From NCBI GenBank assembly GCA_030697205.1, contig JAUYQP010000010.1:1-64000 (forward strand): a stretch of DNA of 64,000 nucleotides, in the 5' to 3' direction. The notes beneath the pieces are model-generated. The model did no database searches, had not been told where the DNA came from, and worked only from the letters and a program-made list of their open reading frames with translations. The translations under genes and the position numbers were made by a program. Each line of letters opens with the position of its first letter. The stretch's first letter is position 1. Source of the DNA: Mycobacteriales bacterium (GTDB taxonomy: Bacteria > Actinomycetota > Actinomycetes > Mycobacteriales > SCTD01). Positions 50,750 to 59,942 of the stretch are shown here, one piece after another.

Positions 50750-51931
50750 CTACGCCGAGCCCGACCAGGCCAGGTCCGCCGCGGCCAGCCGGTCGACAGC
50801 CTCGACCAGCACGCTGTCCTGCTTGCAGAACGCGAAGCGCACCAGCGTCGCGCCGACGTCGCTGTCGCAGAAGGCCTCGGTCGGGATGCAGACGACGCCG
50901 GCCCGCTCTGGCAGAGCCCGGGCGAAGTCGGTGCCGCTGCGCCAGCCCAGGGATGCGACGTCGGCCTGGAGGAAGTAGGTCGCGTCGGAACGCAGCACCT
51001 CGAGACCGCACGCCCGCAACCCGTCGGCGAGCAGGGTCCGTCGCTCCCCCAAGGAGGCGGCCAGGGCGGTGACCCACGCCTGCTCGTGCTCCAGCGCGTG
51101 GGCGACCGCCGACTGTGCGGCACCGTGCGCGACGAAGGTGAGGAACTGCTTCACGGTCTGGACCGCGCGCACCAGCTCGGCGGGGCCCGTGACCCACCCG
51201 GTCTTCCAGCCGGTGACCGAGTAGGTCTTCGCCGCTGACGAGATCGTCAGAGTCCGCTCGGCCATACCAGGCAGGGTGGCGATCGGGAGGTGGCGCAGCC
51301 CGTCGTACACGAGGTGCTCGTAGACCTCGTCGCTGAGCACCAGCAGGTCGTGCTCGATGCAGAACGCCGCGACGTCGCGCAGCTCTGTCTCGGTGAGGAC
51401 GGTGCCACTCGGGTTGTGGGGGGTGTTGAGCAGGAGCAGTCGGGTGCGGTCGGTGAGGGCAGCCCGGAGGTCCGCCACGTCGAGGCGTAAGCCTGCACCG
51501 TCGCGGCGCAGCGGCACGGCTCGGCGGACGCCGCCGGCGAGGGCCACGGAGGCGGCGTAACTGTCGTAGTACGGCTCGACGAGGAGAACCTCGTCGCCCG
51601 GCTCGACGAGGGCGAGCACGCTGGCGGCGATCGCCTCGGTCGCACCGACGGTGACGAGCACCTGGCTGTCCGGGTCGAGCGTGATGCCGTAGTGGCGCTG
51701 CTGGTGGGAGGCGACGGCCTGTCGCAGGACGGGCAGTCCCGGGCCGGGTGGGTACTGGTTGAGGCCGGCCCGCAGGCCGCGGACGTGCTCCTCGACCATC
51801 GCTGCCGGTCCGTCGGTGTCGGGGAAGCCCTGCCCGAGGTTGACCGACCCGGTCCGCAGCGCGAGCGCCGACATCTCCGCGAAGACCGTCGTGCCGAAGC
51901 CCTGCATCCGGTGCACGAGCAGCCTTCTCAT
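50750..51931 (-). CDS. Class I PLP aminotransferase
   Basis: 393 residues. The PLP-lysine motif SAAKTYSVTGWKTGW, the NTPHNPSG loop and SDEVYEHLVYDG are typical of fold type I aminotransferases of the kynurenine aminotransferase/DapC-like group. Substrates may be methionine, glutamine or kynurenine; not determinable here. ATG 51931 (MRRLLVHRMQGF); the longer upstream frame is a shadow of the next gene. Confidence 0.88.
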   Translation of the reverse strand: MRRLLVHRMQGFGTTVFAEMSALALRTGSVNLGQGFPDTDGPAAMVEEHVRGLRAGLNQYPPGPGLPVLRQAVASHQQRHYGITLDPDSQVLVTVGATEAIAASVLALVEPGDEVLLVEPYYDSYAASVALAGGVRRAVPLRRDGAGLRLDVADLRAALTDRTRLLLLNTPHNPSGTVLTETELRDVAAFCIEHDLLVLSDEVYEHLVYDGLRHLPIATLPGMAERTLTISSAAKTYSVTGWKTGWVTGPAELVRAVQTVKQFLTFVAHGAAQSAVAHALEHEQAWVTALAASLGERRTLLADGLRACGLEVLRSDATYFLQADVASLGWRSGTDFARALPERAGVVCIPTEAFCDSDVGATLVRFAFCKQDSVLVEAVDRLAAADLAWSGSA

Positions 51932-51972
51932 GGGCGCGAGCGTAGGGCCGTCCACCCGTCGTCGGGCGGCGG

Positions 51973-53931
51973 TCAGAGGTGGCTGAGCACGAGCAGCGCG
52001 ACGTCGTCGGACCCCGCCGTGCGGCAGCCGAGCTCCTCGAGGACGTGGTCCGCCACCGCCTCCGGTGGCATCCGCAGCTCGGCGACGGCCTGACGCAGGC
52101 GCTCCAGCCCGGTCTCGATGCTCTCGTCGCGGCGCTCCACGAGCCCGTCGCTGAACAGCACGGTGGTCGACCCGGCCTCCAGCGCGCAGACAAGCTCGGC
52201 GTACTCCCCCGTCGCCACCCCGATCGGAGGTCCGGGCTCGAGGTCGAGGTAGCGGGGCTGCCCCACCACGGGAGCGACCAGCGGCGGTGGGTGACCCGCG
52301 GTGGCGCAGGTCAGCAGCCGCGTGGCCGGGTCGTAGGAGCACACGAGCAGGGTCGCGAGCTCGAGGTCCATCATCTGGTGGACCCCACGGGCGAGGCGCT
52401 CGAGCAGCGCACCCGGGCCATGCCCCTCGAGCGCGAGGGCGGCCCCGAGGCTGTGCAGCTGCCCGGCGCGGGCGGCCGACGCGGTGCCGTGGCCCATGAC
52501 GTCGCCGAGCATGACGACCAGGCGACCCTCGACGCGCACGGTCTTGAAGAAGTCTCCGCCCGCCAGCGCGCCCGACGTCGCCGGGAGGTAGCGGGTGGCC
52601 ACCACGACGTGGGGAACCGCCTGCGCCTCCTTGGGGAGCAGCGCGCTCTGCAGGACCCGCACCTCGCGCTCCAGGGCCTGCTCCGCGTCCTTGCGGTGCG
52701 TCACGTCTTGGAGGAAGAAGCTCATGCCCTGGGCGTCCGGCCAGACGTGCACCTCGAGCCACGCCCCACGCAGCCGCACCTCGACGGTGGTCGGCTGGCC
52801 CGTCGCGCGGGCCTGGCGGTAGGCCTCCTCCGCCTCGGTCCCGCTGGCCTCCGGGAAGGCCTCCCACAGCGGTCGGCCGATCAGCTCGTGGCGCCGTCGC
52901 CCGAAGGAGGCCTCGGCGCCGGCGTTGGCGTAGGTGAGCGACCAGTCGTGGTCGACGCGTACGAACGCCGCGGGCATCGTCTCGAGCAGCCGACTGAGCT
53001 CCTCGCTGAGCCCGCGCTCGGCGGAGCTGTCGTAGGCCGCACCCACGATCCGGGCCGCCTGACCGAGCAGCCCGGGGAGCACCCGACCACGGGCCTTGAC
53101 CCAGCGGTGGCCGCCGCCGGGGAGCCGCACGCGGTAGTTGAGGACGAGGTCGCCGAGCGCCTCCACCGCGCTGTCGGTGGCCTGGCGCACGCCGGGGAGG
53201 TCCTCCGGGTGGACGACGGACTCGAAGGACGCGAGGTCGCCGGCGACGTCGGCCTCGGTGAGCCCGTGCAGCGCGCGCATCCGCGCGTCCCAGACGAGCA
53301 GGCCGGTGCCCAGGTCGTGGTCGAAGCTGCCGAGGTCGGCGGCCGCCGCGGCCAGCTCGAGCCGGATCGACGTCGAGGACCCCTCGTTGGAGCGGCTGCT
53401 GCTGTCGAGCTCGTCCGCCACCAGCTCGGCGATCGACAGCAGGCGCGCGACGTCACCGGCCAACCACTCCCGGGGCTCGCTGCCGTAGACGCACAGCGAC
53501 CCGAGCACGTTGCCGGGCTGGTCGCACAGGAGCACCCCGAGGTACGACGACACCGCTCCCGTGGCCACCGGTGGCAGGTCGCTCACCCATGGGTGGGTCT
53601 GGGCGTCCTCGATGGCGAGCGGGGCCCCGAAGGCTGCCGTGACCGTGCACAGGCTCGCCTCGACCGGAGACCTCCGACCCGAGTCGTCCAGCTCCGCTCC
53701 GTGCAGGGCGGCCACGTGCTGCTCAGCCGCGCCCAGCAGGCTCACCTGCGCGTAGTCGGCGCCGAGCACCGCCGCCGCCAGCCGGGTGAGGTCCTGGACC
53801 CGCACCTGGCCCGGTGCATCGAGGACGATCCGCTCCACCGCATTCACCCGGGCGGGGTCCAGGAGCACCGAGAGGTCCGGTCGGTCACCCAGCGCTGCGG
53901 GCGGCCGGTCCGGGGGCGACATGGCGCTCAC
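51973..53931 (-). CDS. GAF-PAS-PAS-SpoIIE phosphatase
   Basis: 652 residues: GAF (about 45-180), PAS (200-300), PAS (315-420) and SpoIIE-type PP2C phosphatase (430-650, GGDFFKTVRVEGRLVVMLGD and GSDDVALLVLSHL). Predicted to dephosphorylate an anti-anti-sigma factor on a sensed signal. Unlike the larger phosphatase at 41.8 kb it lacks an HATPase domain. Start may be ATG 53931 or 53922. Confidence 0.87.
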   Translation of the reverse strand: MSAMSPPDRPPAALGDRPDLSVLLDPARVNAVERIVLDAPGQVRVQDLTRLAAAVLGADYAQVSLLGAAEQHVAALHGAELDDSGRRSPVEASLCTVTAAFGAPLAIEDAQTHPWVSDLPPVATGAVSSYLGVLLCDQPGNVLGSLCVYGSEPREWLAGDVARLLSIAELVADELDSSSRSNEGSSTSIRLELAAAAADLGSFDHDLGTGLLVWDARMRALHGLTEADVAGDLASFESVVHPEDLPGVRQATDSAVEALGDLVLNYRVRLPGGGHRWVKARGRVLPGLLGQAARIVGAAYDSSAERGLSEELSRLLETMPAAFVRVDHDWSLTYANAGAEASFGRRRHELIGRPLWEAFPEASGTEAEEAYRQARATGQPTTVEVRLRGAWLEVHVWPDAQGMSFFLQDVTHRKDAEQALEREVRVLQSALLPKEAQAVPHVVVATRYLPATSGALAGGDFFKTVRVEGRLVVMLGDVMGHGTASAARAGQLHSLGAALALEGHGPGALLERLARGVHQMMDLELATLLVCSYDPATRLLTCATAGHPPPLVAPVVGQPRYLDLEPGPPIGVATGEYAELVCALEAGSTTVLFSDGLVERRDESIETGLERLRQAVAELRMPPEAVADHVLEELGCRTAGSDDVALLVLSHL

Positions 53932-54053
53932 CCTAGGTGACGGGCCGACCCCTGATCCACCGCATGCTCACCCGGCACTGCTCCGTTCGGCCCCGTCAAG
54001 ATGGTCACGACGTGCCATGGATCGATCACGCTCGGTGACTGCATCGTGGTGGC

Positions 54054-54440
54054 ATGCGCAGGACGACCCGAGAACGAGACCGCGGCTTCACGCTGGTCGA
54101 GCTGCTCACCGTCGTCGTGGTGCTGGGGGTACTGGCCGCCATCGCGCTCCCGCAGTTCCTCGGGCAGAAGAACCGCGCGTTCCGGGCCGCGATGACCTCC
54201 GACCTGCGGATGGTCGTGCTGGCCCAGTCGACGCTCGCGACCGACGGGCTGGGTCCGACGACCGACGTCGGCGTGCTGCAGGCCAACGGCTACCGCCAGA
54301 CCGACGGCGTCAGCCTGCCGCTCGTGGCGACCAGCGGCCGCACCTACGTCGCCTGCGTCACCCACGCCTCCGTCGGCAGCTGGCTCACCTACGACGCCGC
54401 GAGCGGCGAGTGGAGCGACGAGGACAGCGCCTGCGCGTGA
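54054..54440 (+). CDS. Lone type IV prepilin-like protein
   Basis: 128 residues. Prepilin signature RGFTLVELLTVVVVLGVLAA with the cleavage Gly before Phe and Glu at +5. The remaining part is a small pilin head (SGRTYVACVTHASVGSWLTY). It has no assembly ATPase, prepilin peptidase or platform gene nearby, so it must use machinery encoded elsewhere. Confidence 0.85.
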   Translation: MRRTTRERDRGFTLVELLTVVVVLGVLAAIALPQFLGQKNRAFRAAMTSDLRMVVLAQSTLATDGLGPTTDVGVLQANGYRQTDGVSLPLVATSGRTYVACVTHASVGSWLTYDAASGEWSDEDSACA

Positions 54441-54449
54441 GCGCCACGG

Positions 54450-55748
54450 TCAGACCGGCGTGCCCTCCGCGATGTGGCGGCGACCACGGGCGTCGAGCAG
54501 CAGCGGGATGACCGGCTCGGCGGCCTGGCCCATCTCGATGCGCACCGACGACCCCGACGGCTTGGTGCGGATGCCGTGCAATCTGAGTACGTCGGCGATC
54601 TCGGCCACCTCGCCCTTGGACATGACGTACGCCGAGGGCGGTGGGTCGACGACCTGCCCGGCGGTCGGCGGCGTGTTGTCGGCGCCCCCGAAGTAGACCG
54701 GCGCCGAGCGCTTCGCGCCCTCGCTCTTCTTGCGGCCCGGCGCGCCCTCGGTGACGAAGCGGGCGATCGCGCCCTGGTCGCGCATGAAGCGCAGGGTGTC
54801 GCGGGTGACCTGGGTCTGCGAGGCGACCCGGCGCAGGTTGAGCGTCGGCTCGCTCATGACCTCCCCGGGCCCGTTGCGCGGGTCGGCCGACACCGCGGAC
54901 TCCACCAGGATGCCCAGGGCGTGGCGCAGCCCGACGGCGTTGCGGCAGATCCCCTCGTCCTCGTCACCGGCGGTCTGGGTGACCTCCTGCGGTCCGACCT
55001 TGTAGAGGCCGTACTCGTCGGCGGTGTAGCCGGCCGCGATCGCGCCCTTGCCGATGTACTCCTTGGCCAGGGTGCGTGACAGGTCGCGCACGCCCGCGTC
55101 GACGTTGAGGTTGCGTGGCCAGAGGTAGAGGATCTCGTCGTCGTAGAGGACCGGCACCGACGGGCCGTACTCGTGCAGGTCGAGCACCACGTCGGGGCCG
55201 AGGTCGCGCAGGACCGCGGCGATGGCGCGGCTCTCCGCGACCGACAGCGTCAGGTGGTCGCGGTTGATGTCGACGCCCTCGGAGTTCTCCCGGGTGTTGG
55301 CCGCGCGGCCGTCGGGGTTGGCGCTCGGCACGACGAGCACGGTCTGCTCGGCGAGCTGCGACAGCAGCACCTTGTCGTCGGTGAAGGCGAGGTCACGCAG
55401 CAGGGCGAGACCGGTCTCGCGACCGGCCGGCTCGTTGCCGTGCTGGCTGCCGACGAACATCGACGTCGGCTTCTTCGTCGAGCCGGGCTTGGGGTTGCCG
55501 AGGGTCACGAGGTGCAGCGGCCTGCCCTCGGCGGTTGTGCCGATGACCTCGAGCCGCACCCGCTTCGACTTCTTCGCGACCTCCTTGAGGAAGGCCACCT
55601 CCTCGTCGTGCGTCGTCCACGAGGCGCCACCGCGCTTCTCGAACCCGGTCCGGGGCGCGGACGCAGGGACACCCGCGAGCGAGCTCGAGGCGGCTGCGGG
55701 GACGACGAGGGCACTGCCCGCGAGGGCGAGGAACTGGCGGCGGTCCAT
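54450..55748 (-). CDS. M14 zinc carboxypeptidase, exported
   Basis: 432 residues. Twin-arginine-like signal (DRRQFLALAGSALVV) then the M14 domain: zinc ligands His103 and Glu106 in SQHGNEP, a third His in VVLDLHEYGP, and NPDGRAANTRENSEGVDINR with the substrate Arg. The catalytic Glu is expected in ILVESAVS. Length and tail fit the actinobacterial secreted group. It probably trims extracellular peptides. Confidence 0.87.
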   Translation of the reverse strand: MDRRQFLALAGSALVVPAAASSSLAGVPASAPRTGFEKRGGASWTTHDEEVAFLKEVAKKSKRVRLEVIGTTAEGRPLHLVTLGNPKPGSTKKPTSMFVGSQHGNEPAGRETGLALLRDLAFTDDKVLLSQLAEQTVLVVPSANPDGRAANTRENSEGVDINRDHLTLSVAESRAIAAVLRDLGPDVVLDLHEYGPSVPVLYDDEILYLWPRNLNVDAGVRDLSRTLAKEYIGKGAIAAGYTADEYGLYKVGPQEVTQTAGDEDEGICRNAVGLRHALGILVESAVSADPRNGPGEVMSEPTLNLRRVASQTQVTRDTLRFMRDQGAIARFVTEGAPGRKKSEGAKRSAPVYFGGADNTPPTAGQVVDPPPSAYVMSKGEVAEIADVLRLHGIRTKPSGSSVRIEMGQAAEPVIPLLLDARGRRHIAEGTPV

Positions 55749-55791
55749 GCCTGCACACTTCGCCGCGCGCGCCGTGCCTCCTGCCGGGAGA

Positions 55792-57345
55792 TCAGGCGGG
55801 CAGCGTCACAGGGACAGTGACGGTCGCGGGCGCCTCGTCGCGGCGCTTCACGACCGCGATGGCCAGCAGCGCCAGGGCCGCGACCGCGAGGTCGAAGGGG
55901 TACTCGGGCCGCAGCACCTCGCTGCCGCCGGGCCGGACGAGGACGGCCAGCACCAGGGTCGTCCACACCATCGCGGTCGTCGTGCGCACCCCCGCGCCAC
56001 CGACGGCGACGAGGGCGAGACCGGGCAGGAGGTACCACGGGTGGAAGACCGGCCCGAGGACCGCCACGGCCACCATCGCGAGGCCGCAGCGCAGCAGGAC
56101 CTGGTCGGCGCTGACGACGCGGCGCAGCAGCAGCAGGACGCACAGCCACGCGGCCAGCGCGAGGGCCGCGAGATGGACCAACGACTCGGCCCGGTCACCG
56201 GCGCGCAGCCCACCGACCCAGGCCGCGACCTCGCCGACGGGGGTGCCGATCATGCTGGTCACCGAGAGCCGCGAGCCGTGCGAGGTCGACTCGCCGATCG
56301 CGGTCAGCCAGGTGAAGCCGTAGCCCGACAGCACCGACAGAGCGGTGAGCACCGACGTGCCCACCGCACCGACGGCGACGAAGGCGCCGAGCAGGGTGCG
56401 GACGTGACCGGGGGCGTGGCGGGTGGCGTGACCAGGGGCGTCGGCCTGGCGGCGGTGCAGGACCCACAGCACCGCGACGAAGGGCAGTGCCACGACCGCA
56501 GTGACCTTGACCGCCGCGGCCAGCGCGATCACCCCGGCGCCGAGCAGCGGGTGGCGACCGAGGGCCAGCGCGAAGCCGGCCAGGACGAGCGGGACGATGA
56601 GGACCTCGTTGTGCAGCCCGCCGAGCAGGTGCACGAGCACGAGGGGGTTGAGCAGCGCGAGCCAGGTCGCGCGCGCCGGGTCGACCCCGACGCTGCGCGC
56701 AAGCCGCCGCACCAGCACGGCCAGGGCCACGAGCGAGACCACGGCCAGCAGGCGCATCACCGCGACGCCGACGAGCACCCCGCCGCCGCTGACCCGGCTG
56801 ACCTCCTCGGCGATGATGAGGAAGCCGGGGCCGTAGGGAGCGGGGGTCAGCCACCAGGTGGTGCTGACGGCGTCGAGCAGCGGACCGGGGAGGTAGGCCG
56901 GACCCTGCGTGTAGGGGTCGAGGCCGGACAGCGCGAGCTGCCCCTGCGCGAGGTAGCTGTAGACGTCGCGGCTGGCGAGCGGCAGACCGACGAGCAGCGG
57001 TGCGCCCCACAGCGCCCCGACCCGCCACAGCCAGGCGGTGGGCGGCGCGTCGTGCGGCGTCATCCGCCGGCCGAGCCGCAGCCAGGCGGTCACGAGGACG
57101 ACGATCCCGACGTAGAACACGACGGTCGACAGCGTGCGACCAGGGTGGGTCATGCGCAGCCAGCCGAGCACCGGCACGTCGTCGAGCGGGCCCGGCGCGC
57201 GGTAGGGACCGCGGGCCCAGGAGGCGAGCGACAGCAGCACGGTGCCGAGCAGCCCCAGGCGTATGACGGGGTCGGTGCGCAGTCGGGCCGGGCGCAACGC
57301 GAGGCGCTCGACGTCGACGGCGGCAGAGGGACTGGCGGCGGTCAC
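55792..57345 (-). CDS. MptA/MptB-type alpha-1,6-mannosyltransferase, probable
   Basis: 517 residues, about 12 membrane helices, GT-C type. SRDVYSYLAQGQLALSGLDP contains the conserved Asp of polyprenol-phosphomannose-dependent enzymes that build mannan or lipomannan. GTG 57345 has AGGAGG 8 bp upstream and excludes a non-hydrophobic upstream stretch. Assignment to mannan polymer synthesis is by family resemblance. Confidence 0.78.
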   Translation of the reverse strand: MTAASPSAAVDVERLALRPARLRTDPVIRLGLLGTVLLSLASWARGPYRAPGPLDDVPVLGWLRMTHPGRTLSTVVFYVGIVVLVTAWLRLGRRMTPHDAPPTAWLWRVGALWGAPLLVGLPLASRDVYSYLAQGQLALSGLDPYTQGPAYLPGPLLDAVSTTWWLTPAPYGPGFLIIAEEVSRVSGGGVLVGVAVMRLLAVVSLVALAVLVRRLARSVGVDPARATWLALLNPLVLVHLLGGLHNEVLIVPLVLAGFALALGRHPLLGAGVIALAAAVKVTAVVALPFVAVLWVLHRRQADAPGHATRHAPGHVRTLLGAFVAVGAVGTSVLTALSVLSGYGFTWLTAIGESTSHGSRLSVTSMIGTPVGEVAAWVGGLRAGDRAESLVHLAALALAAWLCVLLLLRRVVSADQVLLRCGLAMVAVAVLGPVFHPWYLLPGLALVAVGGAGVRTTTAMVWTTLVLAVLVRPGGSEVLRPEYPFDLAVAALALLAIAVVKRRDEAPATVTVPVTLPA

Positions 57346-57472
57346 GGGGCACCTCCTCGCGGGCAGACAGACGGTCAGGACACGGGCACATGCCCGTCGA
57401 GTGTCCCCCAGCCCACCCCGCACCGTCTGCGGCCGCGACCGGTGACCTCGCTCACCCGGTACGGACCTGGGA

Positions 57473-59104
57473 TCAGGGGCAGGCGGCGTCGGCGCGCAAC
57501 CGGAGCCGGCTGGCGATCCGGTACGTGCCCGTCTGGGCGGCGTCGAACCTCGTCCAGCGCCCCTTGGGCGCGAGGCAGCCGTCGCCTCCCTCGAGGGTGA
57601 GCCACCGGCTGTGCTGGACCTTCACGTCGTAGCTGCCCGGCGCCTCGACCCGCACCGTCACGCCGGTGCTGTCGAGCGAGACGACCGTGGCGGTGCTCAC
57701 CGACGGGCGGCCCGCGACCTCGTAGAGCACCCAGTCGGCGTTGCGCCACACCTCGGTGAGGTAGGGCAGCCCGGCGCGCACGAGCGCCGCCTCCGCGCGC
57801 CCGACCCAGGACGGCTCGACCCCGGCGACCGCGACGTGCTGCACGCCGTTGTCCTCGAGCCACACGCGGTAGGTGGTCGCGTCGAGGGTCCCGTCGAAGA
57901 ACAGCGGGTGCCGCTCGGTGTCGGCCTGCCGCAGCCAGCCGCGCGCGAGCGGCTGCGACAGCGCGACGTGGACCGCCTCCCAGTAGTGCCGGGTCGGGGG
58001 GATCTCGAGCCGCCCGGTCGGCGCTCGGCGGTCCAGCTCGGCGACGAGCGGCGCGCTGTAGGCGGCCTGCGCGATGGGGCTGCCCCGCGTCTCGTAGTCG
58101 CCGCGGATCACCGGCGGTTGGTAGGCCGTGAGCAGCACCGCCGCGACGGTCGCGACGGTCAGGCCGCGTCGGCTGGTCGCGAGCACGACCGGCACGGCGA
58201 AGACCACGGCGAGCCGGGTGGCGTTGAGCCCGACGGGGGTGTGCACGGCGTACGCCGCGAGGTTGCCCGCGAGGCTGAGCAGCGCGCCGGCGCGGACGAC
58301 CCGGTGGCGGGTCAGCAGGGCCGCCCCTGCCGACAGGACCATCGCGTGCGAGGCGTCGCGCCAGCTCATGGTGTTGTAGCCGCCCTGCCCGAACAGCCCG
58401 GCGGTGACCACGAGCGGCAGCGCCGCCGCCGCTCCGAGCCACAGGCCCTCTCGGCGCTTGCCCGTCAGCAGCAGGGCCGCGCCGGCCAGCCCGACGAACA
58501 GCCCGGCGACCGGGCTGGCGGCGCTGGACAGCACCGCCAGGACGACGGCGGCGCGGGTCCACTCGCGGGCCAGCGCCGCGAGAGCGCCGAGGCCGATCGC
58601 CAGCCCGACGGCGTAGGTGATGCGCCCGCTGACGAGGTTGCCGTGGACGAACAGGGTGCCGACGACCGCACCGGTCACCGGCCTGCGGACGCGGGTGCGG
58701 GCCAGCAGCGCGGCGAAGAGCACCGAGGCGGCGGCGGAGGCGAGCACACCGGTCGGGCGGGCACCGAGCAGCGCGGTCAGGTGCTGCGCACCCAGGCTGT
58801 AGCCGAGCTGCTGCGTCCCGGCGTACCAGCGGAAGTCCACCGGGGCGAGCCCGCCGACCTCGGCGAAGTCGGCGCGCGCGACTGCGGCCGACAGGTCGGT
58901 GCCCATCGGGTCGGCGAGCAGGTAGAGGCTACCGAGCAGGGCCGACAGCAGTCCCGCGAGCAGGACCGCCAGCCGGACCGGGCCGGTGCCCGCGGTCTCA
59001 GGCAGCGGGCTTCTTCCGCGGGGCGCGCGGCGCCCTCGTCGACGTGGACGCCTTCGGGGCGGGGGTGGGCGCGCCCTCGGCCGCGGGCCCGCCCGCGGGG
59101 TCAC
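57473..59104 (-). CDS. Polytopic membrane protein with C-terminal extracytoplasmic domain
   Basis: About 500-540 residues. Helices begin at VRLAVLLAGLLSALLGSLYL. The C-terminal 180 residues (from about RLEIPPTRHYWEAVHVALSQ) look soluble and extracytoplasmic, a layout shared with some membrane glycosyltransferases but with no catalytic motif I can name. Start is uncertain: GTG 59104 overlaps the hydrolase gene by 107 bp and its first 40 residues are a low-complexity Arg/Pro stretch in the other gene's shadow; the true start may be nearer 59005. Confidence 0.65.
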   Translation of the reverse strand: MTPRAGPRPRARPPPPRRRPRRRGRRAPRGRSPLPETAGTGPVRLAVLLAGLLSALLGSLYLLADPMGTDLSAAVARADFAEVGGLAPVDFRWYAGTQQLGYSLGAQHLTALLGARPTGVLASAAASVLFAALLARTRVRRPVTGAVVGTLFVHGNLVSGRITYAVGLAIGLGALAALAREWTRAAVVLAVLSSAASPVAGLFVGLAGAALLLTGKRREGLWLGAAAALPLVVTAGLFGQGGYNTMSWRDASHAMVLSAGAALLTRHRVVRAGALLSLAGNLAAYAVHTPVGLNATRLAVVFAVPVVLATSRRGLTVATVAAVLLTAYQPPVIRGDYETRGSPIAQAAYSAPLVAELDRRAPTGRLEIPPTRHYWEAVHVALSQPLARGWLRQADTERHPLFFDGTLDATTYRVWLEDNGVQHVAVAGVEPSWVGRAEAALVRAGLPYLTEVWRNADWVLYEVAGRPSVSTATVVSLDSTGVTVRVEAPGSYDVKVQHSRWLTLEGGDGCLAPKGRWTRFDAAQTGTYRIASRLRLRADAACP

Positions 59105-59942
59105 CGAGGAAGTCGAGCAACGTCGAGGCGACGACCTCGGGGGCCTCCTCCACGACGAAGTGGCCGGCGCCGGGGATCGTCACGACGACGCACTCGGGGC
59201 CGAGGTCGCGGGCGATCCCCTCGGCGACGGAGACCGGCAGGACGGGATCGGCTGAGCCCCAGACGACGAGGGTGCGCTCGGCGGTGACCCGCGGGGGACC
59301 GGCGGGCGTGGGCTGTCCCGGCAGCATCGCCCTGAGCCTGGGCCGGGCGGCGCCGCGGTAGTAGCCGAGCATCGCGCTGACCCGGGCCGGGTCGGTGTAG
59401 GCCGCGTGGTACTCCGCGCGGCGGTCCGGGTCGAGCTGGTGCCCGGCCTTCCAGCCGATCGACAGCATCGCGTCGACGATGTGGCGGCCACCGGCGCGGA
59501 AGGCCAGCTCGGGCAGCACCGGCAGCGCGAGCAGCGGGATGTGGGCGGCGCGCAGCAGCGGCACCTCGCGGTAGGGCGCGTTGAGGACGGCGAGGCGGCG
59601 GACCAGCTCCGGGTGCGCGCCCGCGAGACCGAGGGCGAGCGAGCCGCCCCAGTCGTGGCCGACGACGTCGATCGGACCGCTGGTCTCGGCGGTGACGAGC
59701 GCGGCCAGCTGCGCGACGACCGAGGCCGGGTCGTAGGGGCCGGTGTAGGCCGAGCCGCCGAGGCCGGGCAGGTCGGGTGCGAGGACGCGGCGACCCGTGG
59801 CGGCGATGCGGGGCGCGAGCTCGCTCCACATGGAGGACGTCTCGGGCACGCCGTGCAGCAGGAGCACCGGACGACCGGGGCCCTCGTGCTCGCGCACGAG
59901 GAAGCGGGTGTCGGCGACCGTGACGGTGCGGGTCCGGCTCAT
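58998..59942 (-). CDS. Alpha/beta hydrolase (epoxide hydrolase/haloalkane dehalogenase-like)
   Basis: 314 residues. HGVPETSSMW provides the oxyanion hole, GHDWGGSLA the nucleophile Asp, and GAGHFVVEE the catalytic His. Asp in place of Ser marks the epoxide hydrolase/dehalogenase group. The C-terminal tail (PKASTSTRAPRAPRKKPA) is basic and low complexity. ATG 59942 overlaps the glnE stop (ATGA), so it is transcribed with glnE. Confidence 0.87.
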   Translation of the reverse strand: MSRTRTVTVADTRFLVREHEGPGRPVLLLHGVPETSSMWSELAPRIAATGRRVLAPDLPGLGGSAYTGPYDPASVVAQLAALVTAETSGPIDVVGHDWGGSLALGLAGAHPELVRRLAVLNAPYREVPLLRAAHIPLLALPVLPELAFRAGGRHIVDAMLSIGWKAGHQLDPDRRAEYHAAYTDPARVSAMLGYYRGAARPRLRAMLPGQPTPAGPPRVTAERTLVVWGSADPVLPVSVAEGIARDLGPECVVVTIPGAGHFVVEEAPEVVASTLLDFLGDPAGGPAAEGAPTPAPKASTSTRAPRAPRKKPAA

